Shown here in pieces: positions 1 to 9,503 of a stretch of 64,000 nucleotides of DNA. A program made the translations under genes and the position numbers. This DNA is from Fabrea salina (Eukaryota > Ciliophora > Heterotrichea > Heterotrichida > Fabreidae): the NCBI GenBank assembly GCA_022984795.1, contig JALIHJ010000003.1, positions 124,001 to 188,000 on the forward strand, given 5' to 3'. Positions within the stretch are counted from its first letter, which is position 1; each line of letters starts with the position of its first letter. The notes under the pieces were generated by a model. That model was not told where the DNA came from and searched no databases. It saw only the letters and a program-made list of their open reading frames with translations.

Positions 1-806
1 TTCCTGATCAAGTCTGTAGCTTGAGCTGAAAGGTCAAAAGGCACTTCAATGGGTTTGTTAAGCATTTTGTGGTACATTTCTTCTCTGTTAACTGAGTAAA
101 AAGGAGGGCTGCCGTGAAGCATTTCGTATATTAAGGTTCCGAAACTCCAGTAGTCCACAGCTTTGTCGTAGCCGGAGTTCTTAATGATTTCGGGGGCAAT
201 GTACTCAGGTGTGCCACACAGAGTGTAGGCCTTTTCTTGGTCTGAGCTGCAAGTTTTGCAGAGTCCCAAGTCGGCTATTTTGATGTGGCCTTCCTGGTCT
301 AGTAGAATGTTTTCTGGCTTTAAGTCTCTATAAATTATGTTTTTACTGTGCATGTACTCAAGGGCTAGTAGTATCTCTGCTGCGTAGAACTTAGCCTTTT
401 CTTCAGAGAACTTTCTTTCTTGCTTGAGGTGTCTGAAAAGTTCTCCTCCAGCTACAAAGTCCATAAGAATGTACACCTTACTGGAAGTCTGGAAAGCGTA
501 CCTAAGGTGCACTATGAAAGGACACTGCATCTTTTCAAGTGCAAGTCTTTCTGTAAGGGTGTTGTTTCTTTGCTTCTTTTGTTCAATTTCTGACTTTTTG
601 AGAACTTTCATAGCAAAGTGCTTGCCAGAGTCCTTTTTAGAGACCAAAAAGACCTTTCCAAAAGAGCCTTTTCCTAAAAGCTTGAGTATCACGAACTTTT
701 CAGAGTCAAAGAAAGAAGAGGTGACAGAAGACGTTGCCGTAGTTCCTAAAAGAGACCTATTTATAGTGGATTCATTTTCTTGTGAATTAGCACAGCAATT
801 TCCCAT
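1..806 (-). CDS. AGC-family serine/threonine kinase, partial (C-terminus beyond window)
   Basis: The first 268 residues of a protein kinase are present; the rest lies left of the window. Residues 1-5 are MGNCC, a Gly2 N-myristoylation site with adjacent cysteines that could be palmitoylated, so membrane attachment is likely. The kinase domain begins near residue 39. It has the glycine loop GKGSFG (45-50), the ATP-binding lysine in AMK (67), YRDLKPEN (159-166), the metal-binding motif as DLG rather than DFG (179-181), and GTPEYIAPE (199-207). The spacing and the TPEYIAPE motif fit the AGC group (Akt/SGK/S6K/PKA-like). The C-terminal hydrophobic motif that would settle the subfamily is not in view. 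The start is chosen for the MGNC context and the AATAATAA just upstream. Confidence 0.9.
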   Translation of the reverse strand, partial: MGNCCANSQENESTINRSLLGTTATSSVTSSFFDSEKFVILKLLGKGSFGKVFLVSKKDSGKHFAMKVLKKSEIEQKKQRNNTLTERLALEKMQCPFIVHLRYAFQTSSKVYILMDFVAGGELFRHLKQERKFSEEKAKFYAAEILLALEYMHSKNIIYRDLKPENILLDQEGHIKIADLGLCKTCSSDQEKAYTLCGTPEYIAPEIIKNSGYDKAVDYWSFGTLIYEMLHGSPPFYSVNREEMYHKMLNKPIEVPFDLSAQATDLIR

Positions 807-873
807 TTATTATTTCACCAGTTTATGATGTCTGGATAATACAATCAAGCTAAGTGTTAATATTAAATTAACA

Positions 874-2184
874 ATGGACTTACTTGAAATACAGGATCAG
901 TTGTGCCAGCTGGAGCTTCTAGAAGACAACCAAACACTAGACTTCATTGACAAGCACTACAACCAGCACCTGTCCAATTTTGACATCTCTAACAAGTACC
1001 TTGTGAAGAACTCAGCAATCTACTTAGGAAAGATGCTGTACGAAAGAATTTCAAGCGGCAAAACTCTAAAGCACCTCTCAATGGAAAACTGCATGCTCAA
1101 CGAAGAAAACCTAACCCAAATCTGCAAGTGGCTTTTCAAACTCAAGAACCCTTTAGGACTCAAAACTTTGAATTTAGGAAACAACAAACTCATAATCAAC
1201 GAACCTATTTCTTTGCTTATCAAAAAGCTTCTGGACAAAGTTGGCAAAAAAAAGTCTATAAGTGTAGCTTTTCAAGGAAATGCTTTTAGTAACTCTAGAT
1301 GCTTGCAAACTATTTTGACGAGTAAAGCTTGTTTTACAGAACTTAACTTGTACGACTGCTGCGTTGAGGGTAGTTGTCTTGTAGTGTTAGCTGAAGTTAT
1401 TGCTGAAAACAAGTACATACTTAAACTGGACTTGTCTTACAACCCCAAAGCCTTTTTGGACTGTGAAGAAGTAGCTAACTTTTCCATCAGTATAGGACTC
1501 AACCAACACATTCAAAAACTGAACTTAGAAGGAAACTACTCACTTTCCAACAGACCTGTTCTAATCAACTTTTTGTCAGGACTTCAAACTAACAAAAACC
1601 TGCAAAAACTAAACTTAGCAAGTATTGAACTAGGTGACAAAGGTTTATCTCTTTTAACAAAACTGCTTTTAGACAAGCTTATGCTGTTTTCGCTTGACCT
1701 TCAAAACAACGGAATCACTGACAAAGGTTTTCTGATCCTTTTAAAGAAGTTACCACTAGGCCTTTCAGAGCTCAACGTTTCTTACAACTTGCTCCAGAAA
1801 AACGAGTCTTTAAAAGCTTTAGGCCAGAAACTCACTAAAGAACGCACACTAAGGGTCCTCAAGATCTCTTCAGCTTTTGAAATCAGCTGCATACAAGAAA
1901 GTGCCGTTTCAGCCCTCTGCAAAGGACTCAGAGAAAACTTTTCACTCACAGACTTTATTTGCGAGTCAACCAAGATAGGGGACGAACCTGACCTTTTCTG
2001 TAAAGCTATAGGCGAAGCCATTGCTTCAAGGAGACTCTCTCTGACCTACAAGATTTCTGCTGTGAACTGCTTTGATTCAACAGCTACTTCGATGGGGTCG
2101 CATTCTACTTTTAACCTCAAAAGGCCTTCTAAGTCTTTTAAGTTCAACTCTTTAGAACTCCCTGAACCTTGGACTCCTCGCTAA
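874..2184 (+). CDS. Leucine-rich repeat protein, ribonuclease-inhibitor type
   Basis: This 436-residue protein is made mostly of leucine-rich repeats of the RI type, for example LKTLNLGNNKL, ILKLDLSYNPK, IQKLNLEGN, LQKLNLASIEL, FSLDLQNNGITDKG and LSELNVSYNLLQ, at about 28-30 residue spacing. There is no signal peptide or membrane segment. Such repeats form a curved protein-binding surface; the partner cannot be told from sequence. The last 60 residues lack repeats and are serine-rich. Two other LRR genes lie in the window (23371 and 34295). The gene converges on the START gene, with 10 nt between stop codons. Confidence 0.85.
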   Translation: MDLLEIQDQLCQLELLEDNQTLDFIDKHYNQHLSNFDISNKYLVKNSAIYLGKMLYERISSGKTLKHLSMENCMLNEENLTQICKWLFKLKNPLGLKTLNLGNNKLIINEPISLLIKKLLDKVGKKKSISVAFQGNAFSNSRCLQTILTSKACFTELNLYDCCVEGSCLVVLAEVIAENKYILKLDLSYNPKAFLDCEEVANFSISIGLNQHIQKLNLEGNYSLSNRPVLINFLSGLQTNKNLQKLNLASIELGDKGLSLLTKLLLDKLMLFSLDLQNNGITDKGFLILLKKLPLGLSELNVSYNLLQKNESLKALGQKLTKERTLRVLKISSAFEISCIQESAVSALCKGLRENFSLTDFICESTKIGDEPDLFCKAIGEAIASRRLSLTYKISAVNCFDSTATSMGSHSTFNLKRPSKSFKFNSLELPEPWTPR

Positions 2185-2194
2185 CCATATAAAT

Positions 2195-2809
2195 TTAAAT
2201 ATTTTCGCTGAACCTTTTCAAAAGGTTTTCGATGACTGCTACGTAGCGTGCATTTCCAGAGTTACAGATTGAATAAGGAATCGACCCCTTTGGATCTAAC
2301 CTGATTATAAAAGACACTTTGCACCCCTGTTCTTCAGGCTTTAAAATGAAACCTCCTATTTGAAGGTCTGCCCTCACAAAGTCTTCCATAACTTTTCTCT
2401 GAGGAATCTCTAAACTTTTGTAACCCAGCACCACCTTCCCTGAGTCACTTTTGCGAATTCCTTCAACTGCAATAACTTCCCTGTGGCTAGAAGGCCAAGC
2501 GTACTGGAGTTGACGGTACGCTAGTTTCAGCTGTGCTCCAAAGTTCTTAAGCACATAAAAGTCTTTAACTTCTAAGTCCCAGCTCTTCCGGTTGGAGTCG
2601 TCCCAAAGATAGTCACTCACCTGGTTAGGGTGTGCTGGAAGTGTTGTAGTAAAATTGTAAATGTACAGTTCATTTTCCAAAAGTCTACGCATGCAGTAAA
2701 TCTTGTTTTTCTCGTAGTAAATCTCCCAACCTCCAGCGTCTTCTAGGTCCTCTAGTTGGTTAGCCACTTCTTCAAAGGCGTTTACGCAGTTGTCGAAATA
2801 CTCAGTCAT
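2195..2809 (-). CDS. START-domain lipid-binding protein
   Basis: This 204-residue protein is essentially one START domain (StAR-related lipid transfer). Supporting features are WEIYYEKNKIYCMRR near the N-terminus, DDSNRKSWD, YRQLQYAWPSSHREVIAVEG, and a C-terminal amphipathic helix after IPYSICNSGNA. The pattern of a W-D strand, the R-E-V strand and a final helix matches PCTP/StAR-like domains. A soluble cytosolic carrier or sensor of phospholipid or sterol is likely; the ligand cannot be predicted. No signal peptide or other domain is visible. It diverges from the TPR gene with 38 nt between start codons. Confidence 0.85.
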   Translation of the reverse strand: MTEYFDNCVNAFEEVANQLEDLEDAGGWEIYYEKNKIYCMRRLLENELYIYNFTTTLPAHPNQVSDYLWDDSNRKSWDLEVKDFYVLKNFGAQLKLAYRQLQYAWPSSHREVIAVEGIRKSDSGKVVLGYKSLEIPQRKVMEDFVRADLQIGGFILKPEEQGCKVSFIIRLDPKGSIPYSICNSGNARYVAVIENLLKRFSENI

Positions 2810-2847
2810 TTTTATACTGAAGGATAAATGTTAAATATAACTTAAAG

Positions 2848-3864
2848 ATGATAAGGAACCTATCCTACAACTCAGGCTTCCACATAGAAGACCTTGATTA
2901 CATCCAAAAGCACCTTTCAAAGTCAGAGTCCAAACCTAAATTAAAGAAATCGGAACTTCCAGTAGAGCTGGACTCCCTGAAAGCAAAGTCCTTTTTCACC
3001 CACCAAATTCAAGTGCAGCCACCTGAAGGCCTTAACGCAACAGTAGCAGCACCTCTAACTCCAGGTGGGGGTTGGGCTCCTTCAATCCCTCCTTCACAGT
3101 CTAGTTACTTAAAGAAGAGCCACAAAGACTTAGTTCTTAGAGCTAAGTCAGGAATTCGTTCTGGAGACGTGCAAAAAGAAGCCCACATGTCTTACTCCTT
3201 TGCAGTTATCTATGAAAACAAACTCAACTACACAGAAGCTTCTCACCACTACAAAAAGTTCTTTTTTTGCGCTAGAGTGCTGGAAGACCCTATAGGTGCC
3301 GCTTTGGCTTTAAACAGACTAGGAGTTATTTACCACAACGCCAAAAAGTACGAGAAAAGCCTCCAGTTCCACTTAAAGCACTTTGAATTTGCTGACAAAC
3401 AAAACAGGTTTGCAGCTAACTATAACTTAGGAATCAGTTATAGAATGCTAGGCAACTTTTCTCAAAGCGTGAAACACTTCCAAAAAGGACTTAAGCTCGC
3501 AGATAGATCCCTAGACTTAGAGTCCCAGTGTATATCTTACGGACAACTTGGAGTTACTTACATTGAACTCAATGATAGCGAAAACGCTATAAGTAACTTA
3601 ACTGTTTGTGTTGAAATAGCTAGTCGGCTGAAGAACCAAAAGATAAACCTAGACTGTCTTCTTTCTCTGGCCTTTTTGTGCTACGAAGTCGGCAAACTAG
3701 AAGAATCTTCAGACTACTTCCACAAAGCTATCAGTACTGCAAAGTCAATGGGAGAAAACGAAGTAGCTGACAAGTGTTCTTGCAACTTAGGAATTGTAGA
3801 CGCTAAAAGGAACTTTAAGTCCATTCAACACTTGATTTTATCTAATTGCAATTTAACTCAGTAA
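2848..3864 (+). CDS. TPR-repeat protein (RAPSYN/LGN-like)
   Basis: Residues from about 110 to the end of this 338-residue protein form tandem tetratricopeptide repeats of about 40 residues, with motifs such as ALALNRLGVIYHNAKKYEKS, ANYNLGISYRMLGNFSQS and SYGQLGVTYIELNDSENA. Spacing and sequence resemble the GPSM2/LGN, rapsyn or TTC29 type, which act as scaffolds. The N-terminal 100 residues are low complexity and proline-rich (LTPGGGWAPSIPPS) and are probably disordered. Its last 12 nt overlap the 3' end of the convergent ASNSD1-like gene. A specific partner cannot be inferred. Confidence 0.8.
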   Translation: MIRNLSYNSGFHIEDLDYIQKHLSKSESKPKLKKSELPVELDSLKAKSFFTHQIQVQPPEGLNATVAAPLTPGGGWAPSIPPSQSSYLKKSHKDLVLRAKSGIRSGDVQKEAHMSYSFAVIYENKLNYTEASHHYKKFFFCARVLEDPIGAALALNRLGVIYHNAKKYEKSLQFHLKHFEFADKQNRFAANYNLGISYRMLGNFSQSVKHFQKGLKLADRSLDLESQCISYGQLGVTYIELNDSENAISNLTVCVEIASRLKNQKINLDCLLSLAFLCYEVGKLEESSDYFHKAISTAKSMGENEVADKCSCNLGIVDAKRNFKSIQHLILSNCNLTQ

Positions 3865-5481
3865 TTTAGTGTAATCTCCAAACTTAACTCGCATCATGTG
3901 TCTTTTAGATCGCTTAGAAACGTTTGGGTCTCGGAGTTTTTCAATGAGGTTAAGACTTTCAAAACTGTCTTCTAAAGACAATTGTTCAACAGCCCAAGTG
4001 ATTTCTTGTGTTAGTTTGGAATCTTTGTCCTCGTCTAGACCTACCCAGCCCTTTCCTTTTCTGTGTGACCCAAACTCAGCAACGTTGCACACCTGAGCGA
4101 TTCTTGAGCCAAACTGAATTGCTCTTTTTTTCAAGTTTGCTGCAAAGTGAATTCCGTACTTGTGCGCTAGCACTCTCAAAGAAAACTTTTCTCCTAGTTC
4201 AGAGTCCATGTCAGTTACACAACTAAGTTCAAAGTTAGAAACGTACTTAATCAGTTCGCAGTCCAAGAACGGAAACCTCAGTTCTTTGGCGTGAAAAGAA
4301 CATATTCTATCATCCCTTGCTAAGTTTCTGTGCCAAAGCCGGTTTAAGTCAAGTTCCATTTCGCTCTGCACTCCTTTTAAGCCGTAATACTTGTAAGCAC
4401 TTCTGTAACGTGAATAGCCTCCAAACACTTCGTCTGCACCTAGTCCACTCATAAGTATTTTCCCAGGGAACTCTACACAGTTCTGGTTAAGGTCTTTACC
4501 TTTGCCTCTGCTTGCAAAGTACAGCGCTGAACCTATACTAAAGTCCATCCTTGTGTTTTTTGGCAGCAGCAACTCCAGAATTTTAGCTTTGTGGGCTTCT
4601 ACTTCTTGGTAGTCAACTTCTGCAAACACAGGAAAAAAGTGGCGATCAGGAAAGTTACTGCAAAGTTCTTTGTAGCTTTCGATTGCACTTAGTTTGTCAG
4701 GTGCGTTTTCTGCAAAAGAAACACTCAGCAAGTATATAGAAGACTCCCTTGGCAAAGTAAAGTGCAGAGCAGCCGCTATCAAAGTGGAGTCCAACCCCCC
4801 TGAAAACAACACACCTATTTCTTTGTTTCCCAAAACTCTTTTTCTGACGCTTTCTAAAAAGTAGTGTTCTAAGTTACTTAGTTCACTCATACTTGTTTGA
4901 GCAAACCTTAGTTTGGAGGGGGACCTTTGCCACTCGTGAGGCCAGTTCAGAAATTCCCAAGAGTTATCTAGTAAACTAACTTTGTAAATCCCAGAACAAG
5001 GGATTTCTGAGCCAGCTCCAACTGAACTCAGCACAAGGTTGTTTTCATCCTGCATCATCACAAAGCTCCTTCTTCCAAAAAAATCTTTGCCGAACCACAG
5101 TTCTTGCTTTTCCCAGTCTATGAACACAAAAGCAAAAGGTCCTTCTATTTCACTTAAGACTTGAAGGGGGTTGTTTGCTTTCAAAAGTTCTGCTACTTGA
5201 AAAGTGTCATTTGACTCAAGACTGAAGTCGTAAGTTGTGCTAAATACTTCTCCGTTCCAAGCAAACCAGTAGTTTTCAGAACAAACAGGCTGCTCAACAA
5301 GTTCCTGACCTCTTATGTGCAGGACTCCGCTGCTAAGTGACACTTTTTCGTTCTCAACAGTATGGAAAGAATCAGGGCCTCTTGCAAGAATGTGGCTTTG
5401 CAAAGCTTCTAAGTCTACCTTCATACTCACAGTTTCTACCTGGGCTTTGCAGTTCTTTAACACGCACAGTATTCCACACAT
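3853..5481 (-). CDS. Asparagine synthetase domain-containing protein (ASNSD1-like)
   Basis: This 542-residue protein starts MCGIL, so Cys2 becomes the N-terminal nucleophile of a class II glutamine amidotransferase after Met removal; ILARGPDSFH and FAWNGEVF are further glutaminase motifs. The C-terminal half is an Asn-synthetase-type ATP pyrophosphatase domain with the PP-loop SGGLDST (227-233) and LMSGLGADEVFGGYSRY. The length, the abbreviated glutaminase and the end VKFGDYTKLLS (compare ASNSD1 proteins) favour ASNSD1 over true asparagine synthetase. Glutamine-dependent amidation is therefore plausible but not assured. The upstream same-strand gene ends only 5 nt before this start codon. Confidence 0.82.
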   Translation of the reverse strand: MCGILCVLKNCKAQVETVSMKVDLEALQSHILARGPDSFHTVENEKVSLSSGVLHIRGQELVEQPVCSENYWFAWNGEVFSTTYDFSLESNDTFQVAELLKANNPLQVLSEIEGPFAFVFIDWEKQELWFGKDFFGRRSFVMMQDENNLVLSSVGAGSEIPCSGIYKVSLLDNSWEFLNWPHEWQRSPSKLRFAQTSMSELSNLEHYFLESVRKRVLGNKEIGVLFSGGLDSTLIAAALHFTLPRESSIYLLSVSFAENAPDKLSAIESYKELCSNFPDRHFFPVFAEVDYQEVEAHKAKILELLLPKNTRMDFSIGSALYFASRGKGKDLNQNCVEFPGKILMSGLGADEVFGGYSRYRSAYKYYGLKGVQSEMELDLNRLWHRNLARDDRICSFHAKELRFPFLDCELIKYVSNFELSCVTDMDSELGEKFSLRVLAHKYGIHFAANLKKRAIQFGSRIAQVCNVAEFGSHRKGKGWVGLDEDKDSKLTQEITWAVEQLSLEDSFESLNLIEKLRDPNVSKRSKRHMMRVKFGDYTKLLS

Positions 5482-5486
5482 ATTAT

Positions 5487-8400
5487 TTAAGTTTTTGATT
5501 TATTGAAAATAGACATAAAGTGTTCTTGGGCTTGTTTAGCGACTTCGGAGTAGTTGCTTGCAAGGTTTTGATTCTGCGACTTTTGGCACTCTTCAAGTTT
5601 CCCACTCAGGACACAGTGCTCTTGGGAACTAGAATGCGGAAGAAGCCCTTCTGCTATTTTAGCTGCTATGCCATAGTTCTGCACTTCCATGTTTGAGTCT
5701 ATTGCTTCCAGAGCCAGTGCTTTTCTGTGGTCTGACTTAAGTTTAAGTTGAATTAACAAGTTGTAAAAAGCTGCACGTTTAACTGAGTTGGTTTCAACAG
5801 AGATAACTTCAATGAGGATCTTGAGGGCAAACTTGTAAAGGCTGACGTGTTCTAAAAAGGTTCTGGCTTTGGTGCTTTCTTGGGGGTTCTCTTTGATTTT
5901 ATTAAGTAGTTGTTGACTGGCTTCTTCCAGTAAACTCAGGGCTTCAGTGTAGTTTTTGCTTTCAAAAAGGGTGTATGCTTCTTCAATTGGGTTTGAACTG
6001 TGCTTTTTAGGGGTTGCAGATAAATTATTTTGAGAAAAGTCGGCGACAAAAGAAGTTTGTGCTGGTTGTCTAGGTGTAACTTTAAGGGGTTGTCTGGGTG
6101 TAGTTTTAAGTGCTGAAGGAGGTTTGAGTCCTAAAGGAGCAGGTTTAGTTCTTAAGGAGAGTTTAGTTCCTCCTTCCTTTTTTATTTTGATTTTGGACCA
6201 CTTCTTCCTTTTCTTTTCAGCTAGCATCTCTAAAGGACACTTAAAGTTTTCTCTAATGCTTTCTTCACTTAAACATCCTTTCCACAGTCTAATTTCTGTA
6301 ATTGCACCTTCAAACCCTGAGAAGTCTAGTTTTTCTCCCAACTCTAAGGCTTTGTTTCCTTCAAAAGCTAGTTTTGAGTTAACTAGCACCCTAAAGTGTC
6401 TTTTGTTGCCTACAATACTTACATGTGTCCAGTAGTGAACTTCTAAGGTGTCTTCTAATTGGCATTCCTGCACCTTGATTCTTTTGTTTAGTAGTTCTAA
6501 GTCAAAGTTGGATCTAAAAACCCTAGTGTCTGAACTGTAAGGCTTAACCCAGACTTCTAGAGTCCAGGAGTCTCCTGGGTCAAGGCCTTCAAGCACCAAA
6601 CTAGTCTCTTGCAGTTCCAAAGCGTAGTTAGGAGAAGCACTTTTGCCCCACTTGTCGTCATGGTCAAGTGGTTCTCCATCTTCAAGCATGTCTCCCCAGA
6701 TTTCCTCTTCTACTTCCCATTTTCTTTCACTTACTAAGTCCTCCAAGTAACTGCCTTTGCCTTCATCGCACCTGAAATAAGCGTACAATGACTCTTCATC
6801 CTCTGGGAAGCAGTGGTCCATAAACTGTGGGTTGTGCCTTTGGGGTTCTTTAAGAGAGTTGAACCCAAACCACTGGCCTAAGTTTTCAGCAAGCGCTAAG
6901 TTTATGACTTGTTTATTTGTAGTTTGAGAAAAAGCAGCTTCTCCATACCCAACCTTAATAGGGGTTATTTGAGGCACTAGGGGTGAGTAACTTGAGTCTT
7001 GAAGACAAGAAGGGGCATTTAGTATAACAGACTCAGGAAAACGTTCGTTGGAGCTCATAAGTGGTTGAAGCAATTGATAGAGTTGCATGTACTGTCCAGT
7101 TAACTCCATGCACTTGGCAGCTTTAAGGTTCTGGCTAAACTCTAAAAACACTTGAGACAACTCCTCCAAAAGAAGCCTTTCAAGTTTCCAGTTGTGGTCG
7201 GCTTGCAACTCTGCAAGGAAGTGCTTTAGTTCTTGGAAGTTCCTAAATTCTTTCCCGTGGGTCACAATGCTTAGAAGCTCTTCAAACATACTCATTTGCT
7301 TAAGGATCTTAACTTTTGTCCCTAGTGAAACAAACCCTGAAGAGTACTTCATAAGGAACCAAGCAGCCTCTAAGTAGTTTTTGTCTAGCAAAAGTTCTAG
7401 TAAGTCCTCTGAAAACTGGTTAGTGCTGAGCATTCTCACTAAGTTGTTTACTCTGTAACTTTGGGGCTGAGTTCTTAAAAAGCCTTTTACTAAGGGCTCA
7501 AGCATGGTAACTGGTCTTGCAATTACTTCTGTTTGAAGGCCTGACTTCTTAGCTAGAATTACTCTGTCGTTTAAAACACCACAAATAACACTTGGCCAAA
7601 TTGTATTAAAAAGCATTTGGGGAGAGTCTTCGAAGTAAAAAACTGCCTCTGTTGTAGAAAACAAAAGTAAGTTTCCGTACCAGTACAGAGAAATAGGCAT
7701 TTTCCAGTACAAGTCTAAGTTGAAACTTTTCAGTAAAGTTAAGTTTGAGTCAGCCAGGCAAATTCTTTTAGTGGTGGCGAAAGCCAAGCAATCCTGACCC
7801 CACTTGGCAGAAGTTAGGGTTTCGTCATACCTAAGTTTAAGCACTTCTTTTTCACTTAAATCTAGGTCTTCGATTCTTCCAGTTTTGGCACTTTTAGATA
7901 AAACTAGACTTCTGTCAAACAGGGTTTCGTAAAGCACTGCAAAACTTTCTTGCAAAGGAGTCCTCCAAATACTTTTTACCTTCATACTTAAAGAGTAACT
8001 TTCAGTTTGGTTGTTACTTAGAAACACCAAAAACACTCTAGCTCTGTCTTCACTGAGAATCAAAAGGTTCTCTCCCACTTCACCCATAAAAGCTGCAGAA
8101 GTTCCAGTAAACTCTTTTTGGGTTCCTTCCCTAACCAGTATTATTTTGTTTTGTTCTTTGCAGACAAGCACTTCCTTTGTGTTGTTGTTTTCTCTTACAT
8201 CCAAACTGTAAACTTCTTCTTCCTCTAAACTGCAAATTTCTGTGGACTTTCCATCTTTTACTTTGTACTCGCACACTTGGTTTTTGTTTAAAAAGCAGAA
8301 AGAACACGGAAAGTCCACTGGGTCTTGAATTAACCACTCCACACTTTGCTGAGGCAGTTGAGAAGTTATGGGGTAGATCTCAGTGGGGTGTGTTGAACTA

Positions 8401-9422
8401 TAAAGGTCCAGCAGCATAAGTCTAGTTTTGGACTCGTAGGGCCAGAGAACCATTAAACTTTCAAGAGAAAACAAGCAAGTCAGTTCTCTGGGAGTGAAGG
8501 GTTTTCTTATCTGTTCAGGAATGGAGTAAAGGCCTTGGGACACCACTTTTAGTTTGAACTGCAGTTGCTTCTTAGAAACATACTCGGAGTTAGGAACTAG
8601 TTCTAAGAGAATCAAGCTTCCTTCTCTTATTAAACTTAAAATTCTAGTTTCGGAAGCCCATGCAAGTCCTAGTATTCCTTGTTCACACACCCGTAAGTTA
8701 GACTCTAGCTCCCACTTTTTAGGGTTTTCGCAGTTCCACACAGATATGAGTCCACCTTCGTCTCCAGACAACAACTTCGTTCTTTCAGAAAGTAGTTCCA
8801 AAGCTTCTACAGCTTTGAGTTCTCCGGACTTAATAAGCGAACTAATAGCCTTTTTGGTAGGCTTGCTCGGAGCAGTGTCTACTATTGGGAGGAGCTCGTC
8901 CTTGGTTTCTAAGTTCCAGACTCTTATAACTCCGTCACTGCAAGCTGCAAACACCAAAGAGTTAGCTGCTTGGAGTTTTCTGACTTCAACTTTGGGGGGG
9001 AGCTTGAGCTTCAAAGGCTTTTTGATGACTCCGTAGGAGTAAAGAGTTGAAAGGCAAAACACGTAAACGTTTGTGTGGGAAAGGCTTGAAAATACCATAC
9101 TGTTTTCAAGAAAAGCCACAGCGTAGGGCACATACTGTATTTTTCCTCCACAACTAAGCGTTGTGAAGTAAGCTCCTGAGTCTTTTTCAAACACTGAAAT
9201 CTCTCCTTTGTCCCCAAACAGGTAAAGCTTATCCTGGTGGACTTTTAATGTAGGGTTGCTTGAAGAGTTAATCTCTACACTGAATCTTTGAAGAGTGTGG
9301 AGTGAGTCAAGGTCAACTTCGCAGATTTCTAAAGGCGGTCCTATCAGAATGAAGTAAGAGTTCCTGTGTGGGTTGGCTACTGCTGACAAGCAGTCCTGCT
9401 CTAATTTGCAAACACTGTCCAT
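5487..9422 (-). CDS. Large WD40 / LamG-like / coatomer-like C-terminus protein
   Basis: This 1311-residue protein has three visible parts. Residues 1 to about 650 carry degenerate WD40-type repeats (LVFAACSDGVIRVWNLETKD, KLLSGDEGGLISVWNC) that would form one or two propellers. Residues about 700-790 are helical and resemble the solenoid of vesicle-coat proteins (AAKCMELTGQYMQLYQLLQPL). Residues about 870-1065 look like a concanavalin/LamG jelly roll (AYFRCDEGKGSYLEDLV, SWTLEVWVKPYSSD, ITEIRLWKGCLSEE). The last 150 residues (EAYTLFESKNYTEALSLLEEA, AIDSNMEVQNYGIAAKIAEGL) resemble the alpha-COP C-terminal region. It is possibly a coat or trafficking scaffold. I do not recognise a named orthologue. 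Confidence 0.75.
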   Translation of the reverse strand: MDSVCKLEQDCLSAVANPHRNSYFILIGPPLEICEVDLDSLHTLQRFSVEINSSSNPTLKVHQDKLYLFGDKGEISVFEKDSGAYFTTLSCGGKIQYVPYAVAFLENSMVFSSLSHTNVYVFCLSTLYSYGVIKKPLKLKLPPKVEVRKLQAANSLVFAACSDGVIRVWNLETKDELLPIVDTAPSKPTKKAISSLIKSGELKAVEALELLSERTKLLSGDEGGLISVWNCENPKKWELESNLRVCEQGILGLAWASETRILSLIREGSLILLELVPNSEYVSKKQLQFKLKVVSQGLYSIPEQIRKPFTPRELTCLFSLESLMVLWPYESKTRLMLLDLYSSTHPTEIYPITSQLPQQSVEWLIQDPVDFPCSFCFLNKNQVCEYKVKDGKSTEICSLEEEEVYSLDVRENNNTKEVLVCKEQNKIILVREGTQKEFTGTSAAFMGEVGENLLILSEDRARVFLVFLSNNQTESYSLSMKVKSIWRTPLQESFAVLYETLFDRSLVLSKSAKTGRIEDLDLSEKEVLKLRYDETLTSAKWGQDCLAFATTKRICLADSNLTLLKSFNLDLYWKMPISLYWYGNLLLFSTTEAVFYFEDSPQMLFNTIWPSVICGVLNDRVILAKKSGLQTEVIARPVTMLEPLVKGFLRTQPQSYRVNNLVRMLSTNQFSEDLLELLLDKNYLEAAWFLMKYSSGFVSLGTKVKILKQMSMFEELLSIVTHGKEFRNFQELKHFLAELQADHNWKLERLLLEELSQVFLEFSQNLKAAKCMELTGQYMQLYQLLQPLMSSNERFPESVILNAPSCLQDSSYSPLVPQITPIKVGYGEAAFSQTTNKQVINLALAENLGQWFGFNSLKEPQRHNPQFMDHCFPEDEESLYAYFRCDEGKGSYLEDLVSERKWEVEEEIWGDMLEDGEPLDHDDKWGKSASPNYALELQETSLVLEGLDPGDSWTLEVWVKPYSSDTRVFRSNFDLELLNKRIKVQECQLEDTLEVHYWTHVSIVGNKRHFRVLVNSKLAFEGNKALELGEKLDFSGFEGAITEIRLWKGCLSEESIRENFKCPLEMLAEKKRKKWSKIKIKKEGGTKLSLRTKPAPLGLKPPSALKTTPRQPLKVTPRQPAQTSFVADFSQNNLSATPKKHSSNPIEEAYTLFESKNYTEALSLLEEASQQLLNKIKENPQESTKARTFLEHVSLYKFALKILIEVISVETNSVKRAAFYNLLIQLKLKSDHRKALALEAIDSNMEVQNYGIAAKIAEGLLPHSSSQEHCVLSGKLEECQKSQNQNLASNYSEVAKQAQEHFMSIFNKSKT

Positions 9423-9503
9423 CTTATTATTTAGAGTTGCAATTTATGAGCAGACTTGCCGGCGTGGTAAGCTATGTTTAAACAAATAAGGCGGGATTAA
9501 TAA

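Noticed and set aside
8131-9217. Several 60-160 codon frames on either strand within large genes
   Set aside because: They lie inside long genes with clear domains, have low-complexity or Cys/Leu-rich content, and lack the start motif.
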